Assembly: GCA_036365515.1 (NCBI GenBank)
Contig: CM070873.1
Span: 79,274,029-79,338,028, forward strand
DNA from: Torymus aiolomorphi
Taxonomy: Eukaryota > Arthropoda > Insecta > Hymenoptera > Torymidae
Length of the DNA stretch: 64,000 bases
Direction: 5' to 3'
A model generated the notes under the pieces. That model did not search any database, was not told the origin of the DNA, and saw only the letters and a program-made list of their open reading frames with translations. Both the position numbers and the translations under genes were made by a program. Numbering within the stretch: position 1 is the first letter of the stretch; each line of letters starts with the position of its first letter. Shown here piece after piece: positions 1 through 14,622 of the stretch.

Positions 1-156
1 AATAGATATTTTGTTATTTTAATAACCAAATTTTTCTATTATTTTAATTTCAAAATAAAAATAACATTCATTTTAAATTCATCTAATGACTTTATAATTT
101 TAATATTTATTTACAAGTTTTCAAACTTTCTATAACATTTATGTCATAAATTATAC

Positions 157-162
157 TTTATT
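157..162 (-). terminator. poly(A) signal of the minus-strand gene
   Basis: TTTATT on the plus strand reads AATAAA on the minus strand, about 105 nt downstream of the TAA at 270-268. A second AATAAA lies at 111-106. Either fits cleavage of the unrecognised minus-strand transcript; the choice cannot be made from sequence. Confidence 0.4.
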
Positions 163-267
163 AACTGTTGATGAATAGTGATTGGATTGAGATAGTTACA
201 TGTTTATCAAGGTAAATGCACTTACAATTGATTATAAGCCAATTGCTGACCTATCATGATTACAAAT

Positions 268-664
268 TTAATAAGACCAGTAATAGTGGAAACAGAATTC
301 AAGATCATTAGAGTTATCCACAAGAAGGTCAGTAGGTGGTACGTGTTCAAGTGCTAAAGCAATTACTTTATTGCGCAGATGCTGCAACAATCTTTTATCA
401 CAATTTAGTTCATCAGCATGCTCTCTATCAAACGTAATTTATATTTTTATGCTATTTCATAATTTGTAAGAGTATGCAAAGATGTAACCTTTGATAAAAC
501 TTTTCAATACATGATGGTTGAAATGAAATCTAATAAATTTTTATAAAAATTATTTTTTCTTCATTATCTCACAATATACATTGATAAAATCGGTACAAAG
601 TTAAAAGCAGTTGTGAAGAGACACTTAATTTATTTGATTTAAAGTACTTTAAGTCATATTGGTT
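268..664 (-). CDS. 3'-terminal exons of an unrecognised minus-strand gene
   Basis: Two exons can be read on the minus strand. The last spans 424 to 268 and ends in TAA at 270-268. The previous one spans 664 to 573. The acceptor before 664 reads CTATTAG, the donor after 573 reads GTGAGA, and the acceptor before 424 reads TTTGATAG. Joining them (92 nt = 30 codons plus 2 nt, then 157 nt) keeps one open frame of 82 codons plus stop. The peptide has ordinary, non-repetitive composition: NQYDLKYF at its start, RNKVIALALEHVPPTDLL in the middle, CFHYYWSY at the C-terminus. An AATAAA signal on this strand at 162-157 lies about 105 nt past the stop. There is no in-frame ATG, so the start lies in exons at higher coordinates. 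None was found with confidence up to 1088; a 27-nt microexon near 820-790 followed by GTGAGT is possible. I do not recognise the family. The gene overlaps or abuts the 5' side of ttv in antisense. Coding status is fairly sure, exact exon ends less so. Confidence 0.6.
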
Positions 665-1088
665 CTAATAGTTTCAAGAAATTACTATGGCGTATCATTA
701 ATGCTAAGAATTTTTCTAGCGATTACTCATTAAACATAGCTATATATATATACATATACGTGTATGTGCTGAGATATTTGTAGCTCTACTCACTCTACTG
801 AATATGTGCATATTTAATATCTATTAAAGAAGTGCAATTATAATTTCAAATTTTTTTTATTGCTAGTAATTTTTTTCATGATAGTTTCAATCTTAATGAA
901 AGATAACTTAAAGAAATATAGATTAAGAAAAAAAAAATAATGAACATATTCCAAAGCTATATTAATTTATTTGAATATCAAAATAGAAGCTGTAGTTTGT
1001 TTTTTTTTAAAACCATAAAACTTATTTTAAATTATTTTTAATATATTTCTTTTATCTTGAAAATAATAAATATTGTGCTTTGTTTCAG

Positions 1089-1254
1089 TATTAGTACAGA
1101 GATGATGTCGATCAGATTTGTGGTTCAATCTTGGTGTTAACCCAAGTATCCAATCAAGAAATCACATACAATGCATATCCTGGGACAATTATGGTGGTTT
1201 TCTTCGAAGAAAAATGTTTAGAACTTTTAAACGTGTACTACCCTTGTATTAAAA
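1089..1254 (+). other. ttv: 5' UTR part of the first ttv coding exon
   Basis: A strong acceptor (a T-rich stretch ending GCTTTGTTTCAG) finishes at 1088, so the exon carrying the ttv start codon probably begins at 1089 and a further 5' non-coding exon lies upstream, possibly outside the window. The 166-nt leader holds several short upstream ATGs, one of which opens a 70-codon frame from 1131 that overlaps the real start out of frame. If the acceptor is used, the ttv transcript would run antisense through the two minus-strand exons at 268-664. Confidence 0.5.
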
Positions 1255-4200
1255 ATGCAAGCCAAAAAGCGCTATCTACTCGTATTTGTAACCTGCGCTT
1301 TCCTTGGCTTTTGCTACTTCGGTGGCTATCGTTTAAAAGCTGAAAAAAATTCAAGCAAGAAAAAGCCATTGCAAGATAATGATAATTTACCTTTCCCTGA
1401 CCTCATTGATAAAAACTATAGAGAAAACTTTGAAAAATATTTAAAATCGTTAAATGAAGAACCAACACCTCTAGACTTGAAAAAGTGTGATATGCATTCA
1501 TGTTTCGATTATACGAGATGTAAAGAAGGATTTACTGTTTATGTGTATCCTATAGAGGATGGGATCAGTCCATTATACCAAAAAATATTAAATGTCATCA
1601 CAGAATCACGATATTATACCTCAGATCCATCTCGAGCTTGTTTATTTGTTTTGGCTCTGGATACGCTTGATAGAGATCCTTTGTCGACTGAATTTGTACA
1701 TAATCTACCTACAAAACTCGCACGATTGCCACATTGGAATAATGGAAAAAATCATTTAATTTTTAATTTGTATTCAGGTACTTGGCCTGATTACGTAGAA
1801 GATGCAATGGCCTTTGATTATGGACATGCTATGCTTGCAAAAGCAAGCATGTCTGTTATGAAATTAAGAGAAGATTTTGATGTGTCCATACCTCTTTTTG
1901 GGAAACTACACCCTGAAAGAGGTGGAGAACCTGGTCAGGCTGTTCATAATCATTTTCCTAGTAATAAAAAATATTTGGCAGCATTTAAAGGTAAAAGATA
2001 TGTGCATGGTATTGGGTCAGAAACAAGAAATGCTCTTCATCATTTGCACAATGGGAAAGATCTCATATTTGTTACTACTTGTCGCCACGGTAAATCTTGG
2101 AGAGAATTGCAAGATGAACATTGTCAACAAGATATTCGAGAATATGATACGTGAGTTTTAATTTTTTTAAATAAATTTTTTAAAATATTTATGCTTTAAA
2201 GTATTAGAATTTATTTTATCATTAAAACTTTGTAATTGCTTTAGGTATGATTATGAGGTTCTACTGATGAACTCAACATTTTGTCTTGTTCCTCGAGGGC
2301 GTAGACTTGGTAGTTTTCGATTTTTAGAAGCTTTAAGAGCTGGATGTATTCCTGTTATTTTAAGTAACGGATGGGCTCTTCCATTTCATGACCGCATTGA
2401 TTGGTTCCAGGCAGTAATTTTTGCTGATGAAAGACTTCTTTTCCAAGTGTGTATCTTTATCTGTTTTTATCGTTATCGACTTTTTTTTATGAAATTAACA
2501 GTAACTTATCAAAATTCAATCTCCTACACAGGTTCCAGATATTCTTAGATCAGTGCCAGAAACAAAAATTATGATGTTAAGGCAACAAACACAGTTGTTA
2601 TGGGAACGATATTTTTCATCGATAGAAAAGATTATATTTACCACGTTTGAGGTATTGAAATAATATTAATTTTCTTTGTAATTATAAAATGATCTCAAAA
2701 TTATTTAAGACTAAAGTATGACACAAACACTAGTAATCTACCCCCTTTTATTAAAGTTTAGCTACTTCTTTTGCAATTCAAAGCTATAATAAAAACATGA
2801 TCTTAATTTTATCTGTTACTTTTCTAATCTAAAAGTCTTGTTTCTAATAATTATTATAGTACAAATAATTAATTTGATCTATTATTTTATATACTAGCAC
2901 TGATTATTTATTTATTTAATATTTTATTCAACAGTAATAATTTTATTTTAATTTATTAATAGGTTATTCGTGAACGTATTCCTTGGGAAGGCCGTAGAGA
3001 ATTACGAGTTTGGAACCGATATCCAGGAGCACTCTCCATTTTACCGAAATTCGCTGATAGTCAGGAAGAACTTCCATTTCAAGATTGTAATCCAGGAAAT
3101 ACATTTACTGCCATAATTTACTCTCAGCTTGGATCAACTGCAGTTCTATATCGATTACTGAAGACCCTTGCTAAGAGCAAATACTTAGACAGAGTAAGAA
3201 TTCTATTATATTGTATTGAGTATTTTTCTAAATTATACACAGTAATGAAATATTTTTAATTAATACGTTATCTCTTTCTATGTTTTATTATTTTCTAGTT
3301 TATTAATTATTTTAATCGTTTTCTGTTCTTTAAATTACTATTAGTTATAAAAAAACAAGTAATTATAATAACATTTATAATTTTATTAAGATAACAAAGT
3401 TTTATGGGAATTAATGTTAGATTTTATATTTTCACGATTTCATTATTCATTGGTTTTCCATTATAAATATTACTTTTAATATTTAAATTTAATTTAAGTA
3501 TTATTTTTCATCTATTTTAGATCATATTGATGTGGAATTCTGACATTCCGCTACCGAGAAAACCGCGCTGGCAAGGTATTAAGGCGCCAATTGACGTAGT
3601 CCCTGCCTCCGGAATATCATACAGATTCTATCCTCATCCCTTGATCAATACTAGTGCCATATTCTCCTTAGATGAAGATGTCACCATTAACACTGATGAA
3701 GTCGACTTTGCTTTTGTTGTTTGGAAGAGTTTTCCAGATCGAATTGTTGGATACCCTGCTAGATCTCATTATTGGGATGATTCCAAGGTATTTTCAGAAA
3801 ACAAAATATTTTTTTAACATAAAATTTTCACTTCTATAGTTAGTATATATTGTTGATTTATGTAAAAGTTATAGAAATTCAACGAGTTCTAGTCATACTT
3901 ATAAGTACAATCATTTTTTTTTTAATATAATTAATACCTTTTCTGCTATCTGAATCGTCTACAACTTGTAAAAATAGAGTTACAGGGCATCTTTATAAGG
4001 GAGTACTGGGAGTAATTGTTATACCTTAAAGAATACAAGTTATTCCAGCAACATTTCATTATAGCAGTAAAATTCTTAAATAAATAATTATTAAACTTGA
4101 TAATACATAGTTTAAACAATTAACAGTATTTTGTAAAGCTCATATTCTGTTTTCAAAATAAAATTTATTTTCATATATCTATTAAAACTTTTTACTATTT

Positions 4201-4962
4201 TGACAGAGATCATGGGGTTATACAAGTAAATGGACAAACGATTACAGCATGGTGTTAACAGGAGCTGCCGTCTATCATCGTTATTATAATACTCTGTATA
4301 CCGAAACGCTGAGTTCAACTCTTCACAAAACCGTCGAACAATCTCAGAATTGTGAAGATATTTTGATGAACTTTCTAGTAACCCATGTCACTCGTCGCCC
4401 TCCAATCAAAGTGACTCATCGTAAGATGTATAAAGATACAACGGCGGCTGGAAATAGGTAAGAGATATCTTAAGAATATGTTTATTCTCAGGTAATGCTC
4501 AGAAAATAGACGAATAGTCATTTATTCAAGAAATAATTTGTACTTTTCTAATAAGTATATATTATTTTATAAAGTTACTAAAAATTACTTATAAATAAAA
4601 CTGGTTTGAAAACTACTCTTTCGCGCTAAAGAAAATTTCTAGATTTATAATTAATTATATTTCTATTTAAAGCATTCAAAATGTTATACAGTTTAACACA
4701 TTATTGGAAGTTATACAAAGTTATTACCAAATAAAACATTTTTAAAAACAATTTTATTTACAATTTTCTGTTATGTTACAGATCTCCGTGGAATGATCCA
4801 GATCATTTTATCCAACGCCAGACTTGTATGAATACCTTCGTTGCCGTTTTCGGTTACATGCCATTGCTGAGATCGAACGTGAGACTGGATCCTGTACTTT
4901 TTAAGGACCCCGTAAGCAACCTGCGTAAAAAGTATAGGCAAATTGAACTAGTTAATAGCTAG
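1255..4962 (+). CDS. ttv: exostosin-1 (tout-velu), heparan sulfate co-polymerase subunit
   Basis: Seven coding exons: 1255-2150, 2245-2446, 2532-2651, 2963-3193, 3521-3787, 4207-4457 and 4782-4962. All introns are GT-AG, 85-419 nt, and all junctions keep frame, giving 715 residues (human EXT1 746). Residues about 7-25 form a hydrophobic type II Golgi anchor after a short basic cytosolic tail. The exostosin GT47 domain runs from about residue 90 to 380 and includes the hallmark [18 protein letters not shown] in exon 2. The C-terminal GT64 domain spans about 475-705, with the metal-binding DED at 534-536 and later blocks [12 protein letters not shown] and DPDHF. By family knowledge, EXT1 pairs with EXT2 in the Golgi and adds alternating GlcA and GlcNAc to heparan sulfate; in flies it is needed for Hedgehog spread. 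The start is chosen because it immediately precedes the basic tail and anchor. No truncation or frameshift is visible. EXT2 or EXTL3 are less likely given the near-continuous match to EXT1 in exons 2-7. Confidence 0.95.
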
Positions 4963-5639
4963 AGTTGTATACATTTTATTATCGAATATATAAGATTAAT
5001 GAAAAAAGCGATAGAAAAAAGCGTTTGCGAGATTTCGGTTGAGGTGAATTTTGTAAGATGTATGATGTATCATTGCATAGCCGTGCCATCAATTCGTAGT
5101 TCGGTGGGGCTATGAACAGTAAAAAATGTATAGGAACAATGCGTACATGTATTTATAAGAACAATAAGTACTTGTATATTAAAGTTACGATAAGTTAAAT
5201 TATCAAATACATCGCATGCGCTTCGGATCTCTCCAGTAACATCGATTTTCATTAAAAATAATTTCTTGTGATTGCCTTTGTGCAAGTGGATTGAACGTAA
5301 ACCGATCGCACACTTTTATATATTTCATGAATGAATGAATGGAAAACTGTTTTTATATGTTATTTATTTAAGAAACTGTAATTATTTGGTCTGCCCGCGC
5401 AAATTTTAAAACGTCCTTTCCATAACCGTAATTGAGCGACTGTAGTACAAAAGTAAGAACAAATAATGAAAATAAATATAATAATGCTGATAATAAAACG
5501 AATATGAGAGATCCGATGTCGCTCACGGTGATTCTTTACCAAAATGTAATCGCGCGTTTCGCTGCTATGCCGAATATGAACTTGTGTACATAAATAATTC
5601 GTTTAATAGTTATTAATACAACAAATTATTTGACAGATA
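4963..5639 (+). other. ttv: ttv 3' UTR and candidate poly(A) signals
   Basis: After the TAG at 4960-4962 the sequence is AT-rich with no convincing frame on either strand. Plus-strand AATAAA hexamers occur at 5471-5476, 5492-5497 and, further on, 5949-5954; any of them could end the ttv transcript. The two minus-strand frames here (5070-5285 and 5360-5542) have skewed composition and no splice context. Confidence 0.4.
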
Positions 5640-6600
5640 ATGTGCGAGAGTGAGTGCCTTTCTGCAGACCATCGTTCCTTCCTACGCCGAGAGAACCCGG
5701 ATGTCCTTGTTCAAAAACATCCCTTTCCTTTCTTCTTCAAAGAAATCATTCACATTCACGCGCTCCATACTTTTTGTTCAATCTTGTCAAGGTAAGGCAC
5801 ACGAGTATAATTGATTGAAACTCTATTAATTTCTTGTTATTATTTTATCGCTCGTAATGTAAGATATTTCGTTATAAAACAATTTTACTCATAAACAATC
5901 TATAATTGTTTTGTTCCCTAGTATAATGCATTAAGTTAACAGCCAATTAATAAAATTTTTCTGTAATATTGATTTGTAATGTCGTATTTCATGATATTTA
6001 ATCCGGAAAAGATATTTTTTGTTAGTCCCGGTTCTTGTATTCAAAGTATAGTTTACCTTTTACTGCTTTTTATCGTTATTGTGTTTATTATTAAAAAAAT
6101 TTATTGTTATATATGCAATTTTATTTTTTTTACTTATTATAAAATTTTTTTAAATAATTTATTATTTCTATGTTTTTTTTTTTTTATAACAGAAACCATA
6201 AGTCTTGATAGATGCAAACAGAATAGAAAAAGATTGTCAAAAATATTCTGTGAAGCTCATTTTCCATGTTTAAGGTAAGTAAAAGATATTTCTCGTACTC
6301 GAATCAGATAATATTAGATTATCACACGATAGGATATATAGAAAGGCAATTGCTTCCAAGTTTATATAAGATTAGATAAGGTTACACACATTCTGAAATA
6401 CTTTTTTAAATTTATGTCGTATGAATTTTCATCAATAATTTATTTACAATATTAATTAATTATACTGTTTATTAAGACAAAAATTATGTCTAATTGGTAT
6501 ATTATTTATATCTTATTACAAATAAAGTTTTCTTTTTATTCACAATACATGTACTGATGAATTTTCAGTGTTCTATAAAAATCTGTGGCTTCCAGGACTA
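5640..6600 (+). other. candidate small spliced transcription unit
   Basis: Three segments are bounded by good splice sites: a segment ending at 5791 before GTAAGG, an 82-nt segment 6193-6274 preceded by a long T tract plus ATAACAG and followed by GTAAGT, and a segment from 6569 preceded by AATTTTCAG. From the ATG at 5701 the spliced frame runs through all junctions for 60 codons and stops just inside the third segment (6576-6578). The predicted N-terminus (MSLFKNIPFLSSSKKSF) is basic, Ser/Phe-rich and lacks acidic residues, as in mitochondrial presequences; the second part is basic with three Cys. A rival frame from the ATG at 5640 gives 55 codons. No family is recognised, and the segments could equally be 5' UTR exons of a downstream gene or chance. 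Confidence 0.2.
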
Positions 6601-6720
6601 ACCATGGTTATTATATGTGCACATATCTCCACTATTCATGATTTCGAGTAAATCGAGTTTTTAGTTTCGCATCGGTGTTTTAAATCAAGACAAATTCCAC
6701 TCTTAAAAAAACGATGGCCG

Positions 6721-6855
6721 GGGGCTTGATTCTGTAAGCGTGTCGCTCACTAGTCACGAGATAAGCGTTTTTCCTTTTTAAAGAAGCCCTCTGATTGGTC
6801 TAAACTTCTTGTCTCGCGTGTATCGGTCACTGAGATAGATAGAGAATCAAGCCCC
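6721..6855. mobile_element. 135-bp inverted-repeat element (MITE-like)
   Basis: The ends are perfect 13-bp inverted repeats: GGGGCTTGATTCT at 6721-6733 and its reverse complement at 6843-6855. With one extra G on the left the match extends outward to CCGG on both sides. The interior has no coding frame. A clear target-site duplication could not be assigned, so the superfamily is open. Confidence 0.5.
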
Positions 6856-7243
6856 GGATGTTGTGAAGCATATAAAGATTGATTTTGATTGGTCTGTAAG
6901 GAATAGGCGCCAAGATCCACTACTTACGCTATATTTGAATTTTTGAAATTGAATCTATTCTTAACTATTTAAAACTAAATAATTAAATAAGAATATAATG
7001 AAAAGATTAATTTTTTATTTTGAAAAATCATCTGATTATCCTATCTTTTAAACTAATTAAAATTAAATCATAATGAAAAATATATATATCCATAACCTGA
7101 AAAACCAAGTAGTACGCGTACAGCGCATTTGGATTTTGCTGGTAAATTAAATGCAACACTGCATCTATCAATACTAATTTAAATAACATATTTATTACCA
7201 TAGTAACTAGACCCAATAGAGTTCATGACTTAGAAAACGACTT

Positions 7244-7768
7244 TTACTTATATGGCTTTTCCAGGAATAAAACAAATTTAAGTGGAGTTATATGGTTTTT
7301 CCGGTCTCAATGATAATTATTTTGTTTTTCGGTAACTTTTTTTAGAGGCAGCTACGGTATATATTGTTGATATATGCTACTGGCTACAGCAATTGTCTAA
7401 ATGTAGTTATATAGTTTATTCCGAAAATATTGAATTGAAAAAGTGGTCTACTGGAAATATATCGTTTTTCCGTGATATTGGATGAAAAAGTGGAGTTATA
7501 TGGTTTTTCCGGGAGTTATTTAAAAAAAAAATGGAGTTATACGGTTTTCCGGAAATTACTCTAAAAAAAGGAAAAAGGGGGGGGGATATATGGTTATTCC
7601 GGGAACATGTTGAACAAATGGAGTTCGTTTTTCCTTGCGTTTATTCAAGGCAACGAGTGCACTTTAGTAATTTCTGTCATGATTAGATGATAGAGGACTG
7701 TTCGAAAATAAGAAATACGGCATAAAACCTATTTTGAAAAACATGTCACTTATGTGGTTTTTCCGGGA
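7244..7768 (+). repeat. nine degenerate copies of a 20-mer motif
   Basis: A motif close to GGAGTTATATGGTTTTTCCG recurs nine times, always in the same orientation but with irregular spacing of roughly 35-120 bp: 7244-7265, 7282-7304, 7402-7423, 7443-7472, 7490-7513, 7531-7552, 7585-7603, 7618-7634 and 7749-7767. The TTTTTCCG core is the best conserved part; the intervening sequence is unrelated. It contains no gene. Irregular spacing makes it unlike an ordinary microsatellite or satellite. Confidence 0.7.
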
Positions 7769-9300
7769 AGCTCCAGATAATTAATAATTAAATTTTATTT
7801 TCTTATAGTTCTTAAATTCTTATCTATATTCTGAAACTGCAGCATAAATAAATATTGTATAATGAATCGATTGTAATAATCTTCAAAACTGACTCTTTTT
7901 GTTTTCAATACTGCATCAAAAATAAAAAAAAATTTATTTGATTAATTTTCATTTTTTTTATAATGATCTTCTAATTTTGATTTTTTTTATTTGGTAGAAC
8001 TAATACTTTAATTATTTTAAGGCGCTTTAGAATAGCTTATAATTACATACCTAGAAGAGGGGGGTAAACGCACATTTAATTTTCGAATGCGGGAAATATG
8101 AACTTTTTTCCCGCACATGCGGGAAAAGGGAAAATTAGTTAAATGAGGGAAGTAAGTGTAATTTTGGTCCCGCTTTTCAAGAAAAAAGTGGCCATTTTGT
8201 TGAGATGGGAATAAAATAATATCTATTACATGTCATTTATTATAAAGGAAAACATTCCATTTTTTCTTCTATTTCCGAAAAAAATTTAATATTGCTGTGT
8301 AAAAATTATTATAGTATAGAAGCTATTAAGTATTATAACTTGCTAAATTTTCAAAATTGCATTTTTATTTATTTTTACTTAAAAAAACAAATTAATTAAA
8401 TACCTCGATTTTGTTGTCTCTAAATCCGTTCCACAGATTTCAAGCTTTTTTTCACAAATTATTAACACGTACTTGCCACGCATCCCTGGAATTACGCACT
8501 TGCCTCACGAGGTCAGACTGATCTCAGCGGAAAAATTGTAATTACAAATATGTGATTAATATTTTTCCATGAAAATTTGTCTACATCATCTCTGAAAGCT
8601 ACTTTTAAAATGTATTCGTGTGGTATTCAACCAAAATTTAAAATAGAGTAGGGTGTACTGAACCCTACAGTGGCAAGTAAGGATTTATAAAATCTGAGGA
8701 ATTACTTAAATTGTTTCGGAATTTATAAAACAACCATGGAAAATTTTATGTGATATTATTATTTTGTTAGTGCTTCTGTAATATGTTAGTTTTTACAAAT
8801 TAATAGAATGGAGGAATAACTTACGTGCCTAATGCTTTGGCAACGGATTATTCTTTAGCCTCACGAAACTATCGGGGTTTTCTTTCTTCTGATCGACATC
8901 TCTTGTACGTGTCGAGAAATTTGGACTCCCACGCATCCGGTCTAATTTCATTTGCTGTTCGTACGAGTGAAAGTGGAAAAAAGAAATGTTTCGCATTACA
9001 CTGACATGTTTAACGCTAAAATTCATGACTGTCAATTGCGTCGATGACCAAGTGAAAATGAGAACAATGAAAAGTGAATTTTTACAATTTTTAAAGTTTT
9101 TTTATTTTGAAATATTGTTTCAAATGCAAGAAACTATAATATGCATTTAAACAAAGTAGTTTGTAATACAAATATGTTAATTAAATAAGAAAAATACTAA
9201 AAATATTTTAATTAATTTTTAGAATTTACATAACAGAAAAATGAAAAGATGCAAAAATGTTGAAAGGTTTAAAACTGTAAGATTTTGATTATTATTCAGT
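7769..9300. other. AT-rich stretch with an E2F-like site cluster and weak minus-strand exon candidates
   Basis: Mostly AT-rich. Three exact E2F-type octamers (GCGGGAAA / TTTCCCGC) lie at 8089-8096, 8107-8114 and 8119-8126. Two minus-strand patches (8514-8404 and 9035-8829) have mixed composition and end in donor-like GTATTT and GTAAGT respectively, but no coherent spliced frame could be built. Otherwise nothing gene-like is seen. Confidence 0.35.
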
Positions 9301-9305
9301 AATGT

Positions 9306-9330
9306 TTTTTTTTTTTTTTTTTTTTTTTTC
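9306..9330 (-). repeat. poly(T) tract (possible retroposon tail)
   Basis: An uninterrupted run of about 24 T. Read on the minus strand it is a poly(A) tail-like tract, but no retroposon body was recognised on the expected side, so a simple homopolymer is equally likely. Confidence 0.5.
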
Positions 9331-14501
<5,171 letters not shown>

Positions 14502-14622
14502 CTTATAAGTATTGATAGTTTTAAGATATTGGTTTGAGGTTCGTTTAGTAGTATACGGATTTCTTGAGAAGTCGATACATACTTCAATACTTTTGATCAA
14601 AACTATCATAGAACTATAAGGT
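14502..14622. repeat. imperfect ~22-bp inverted repeat pair
   Basis: CCTTATAAGTATTGATAGTT at 14502 onward pairs imperfectly with the reverse complement of the sequence ending at 14622 (CCTTATAGTTCTATGATAGT), enclosing about 75 bp. This may be a short foldback element; no target-site duplication is visible. Confidence 0.3.

Noticed and set aside
5979..6278. 99-codon frame read as a membrane protein
   Set aside because: The hydrophobic part is translated AT-rich intron-like sequence with long T runs. Only the last 82 nt (6193-6274) look exon-like and are treated as part of the candidate spliced unit.
7028..7216. Minus-strand 62-codon frame with a mixed-composition centre
   Set aside because: The centre looks somewhat coding, but the edges have weak splice sites and no frame links it to the minus-strand exons at 268-664.
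8404..8514. 37-codon minus-strand open segment ending in a GTATTT donor
   Set aside because: The composition is natural-looking, but the acceptor is poor in pyrimidines and the segment is short enough to be chance. It is mentioned only as part of the nested-gene question.
8829..9035. 68-codon minus-strand frame followed by GTAAGT
   Set aside because: The frame stops a few bases before the donor and a second frame is equally open, so it cannot be a simple coding exon. It may be a non-coding first exon.
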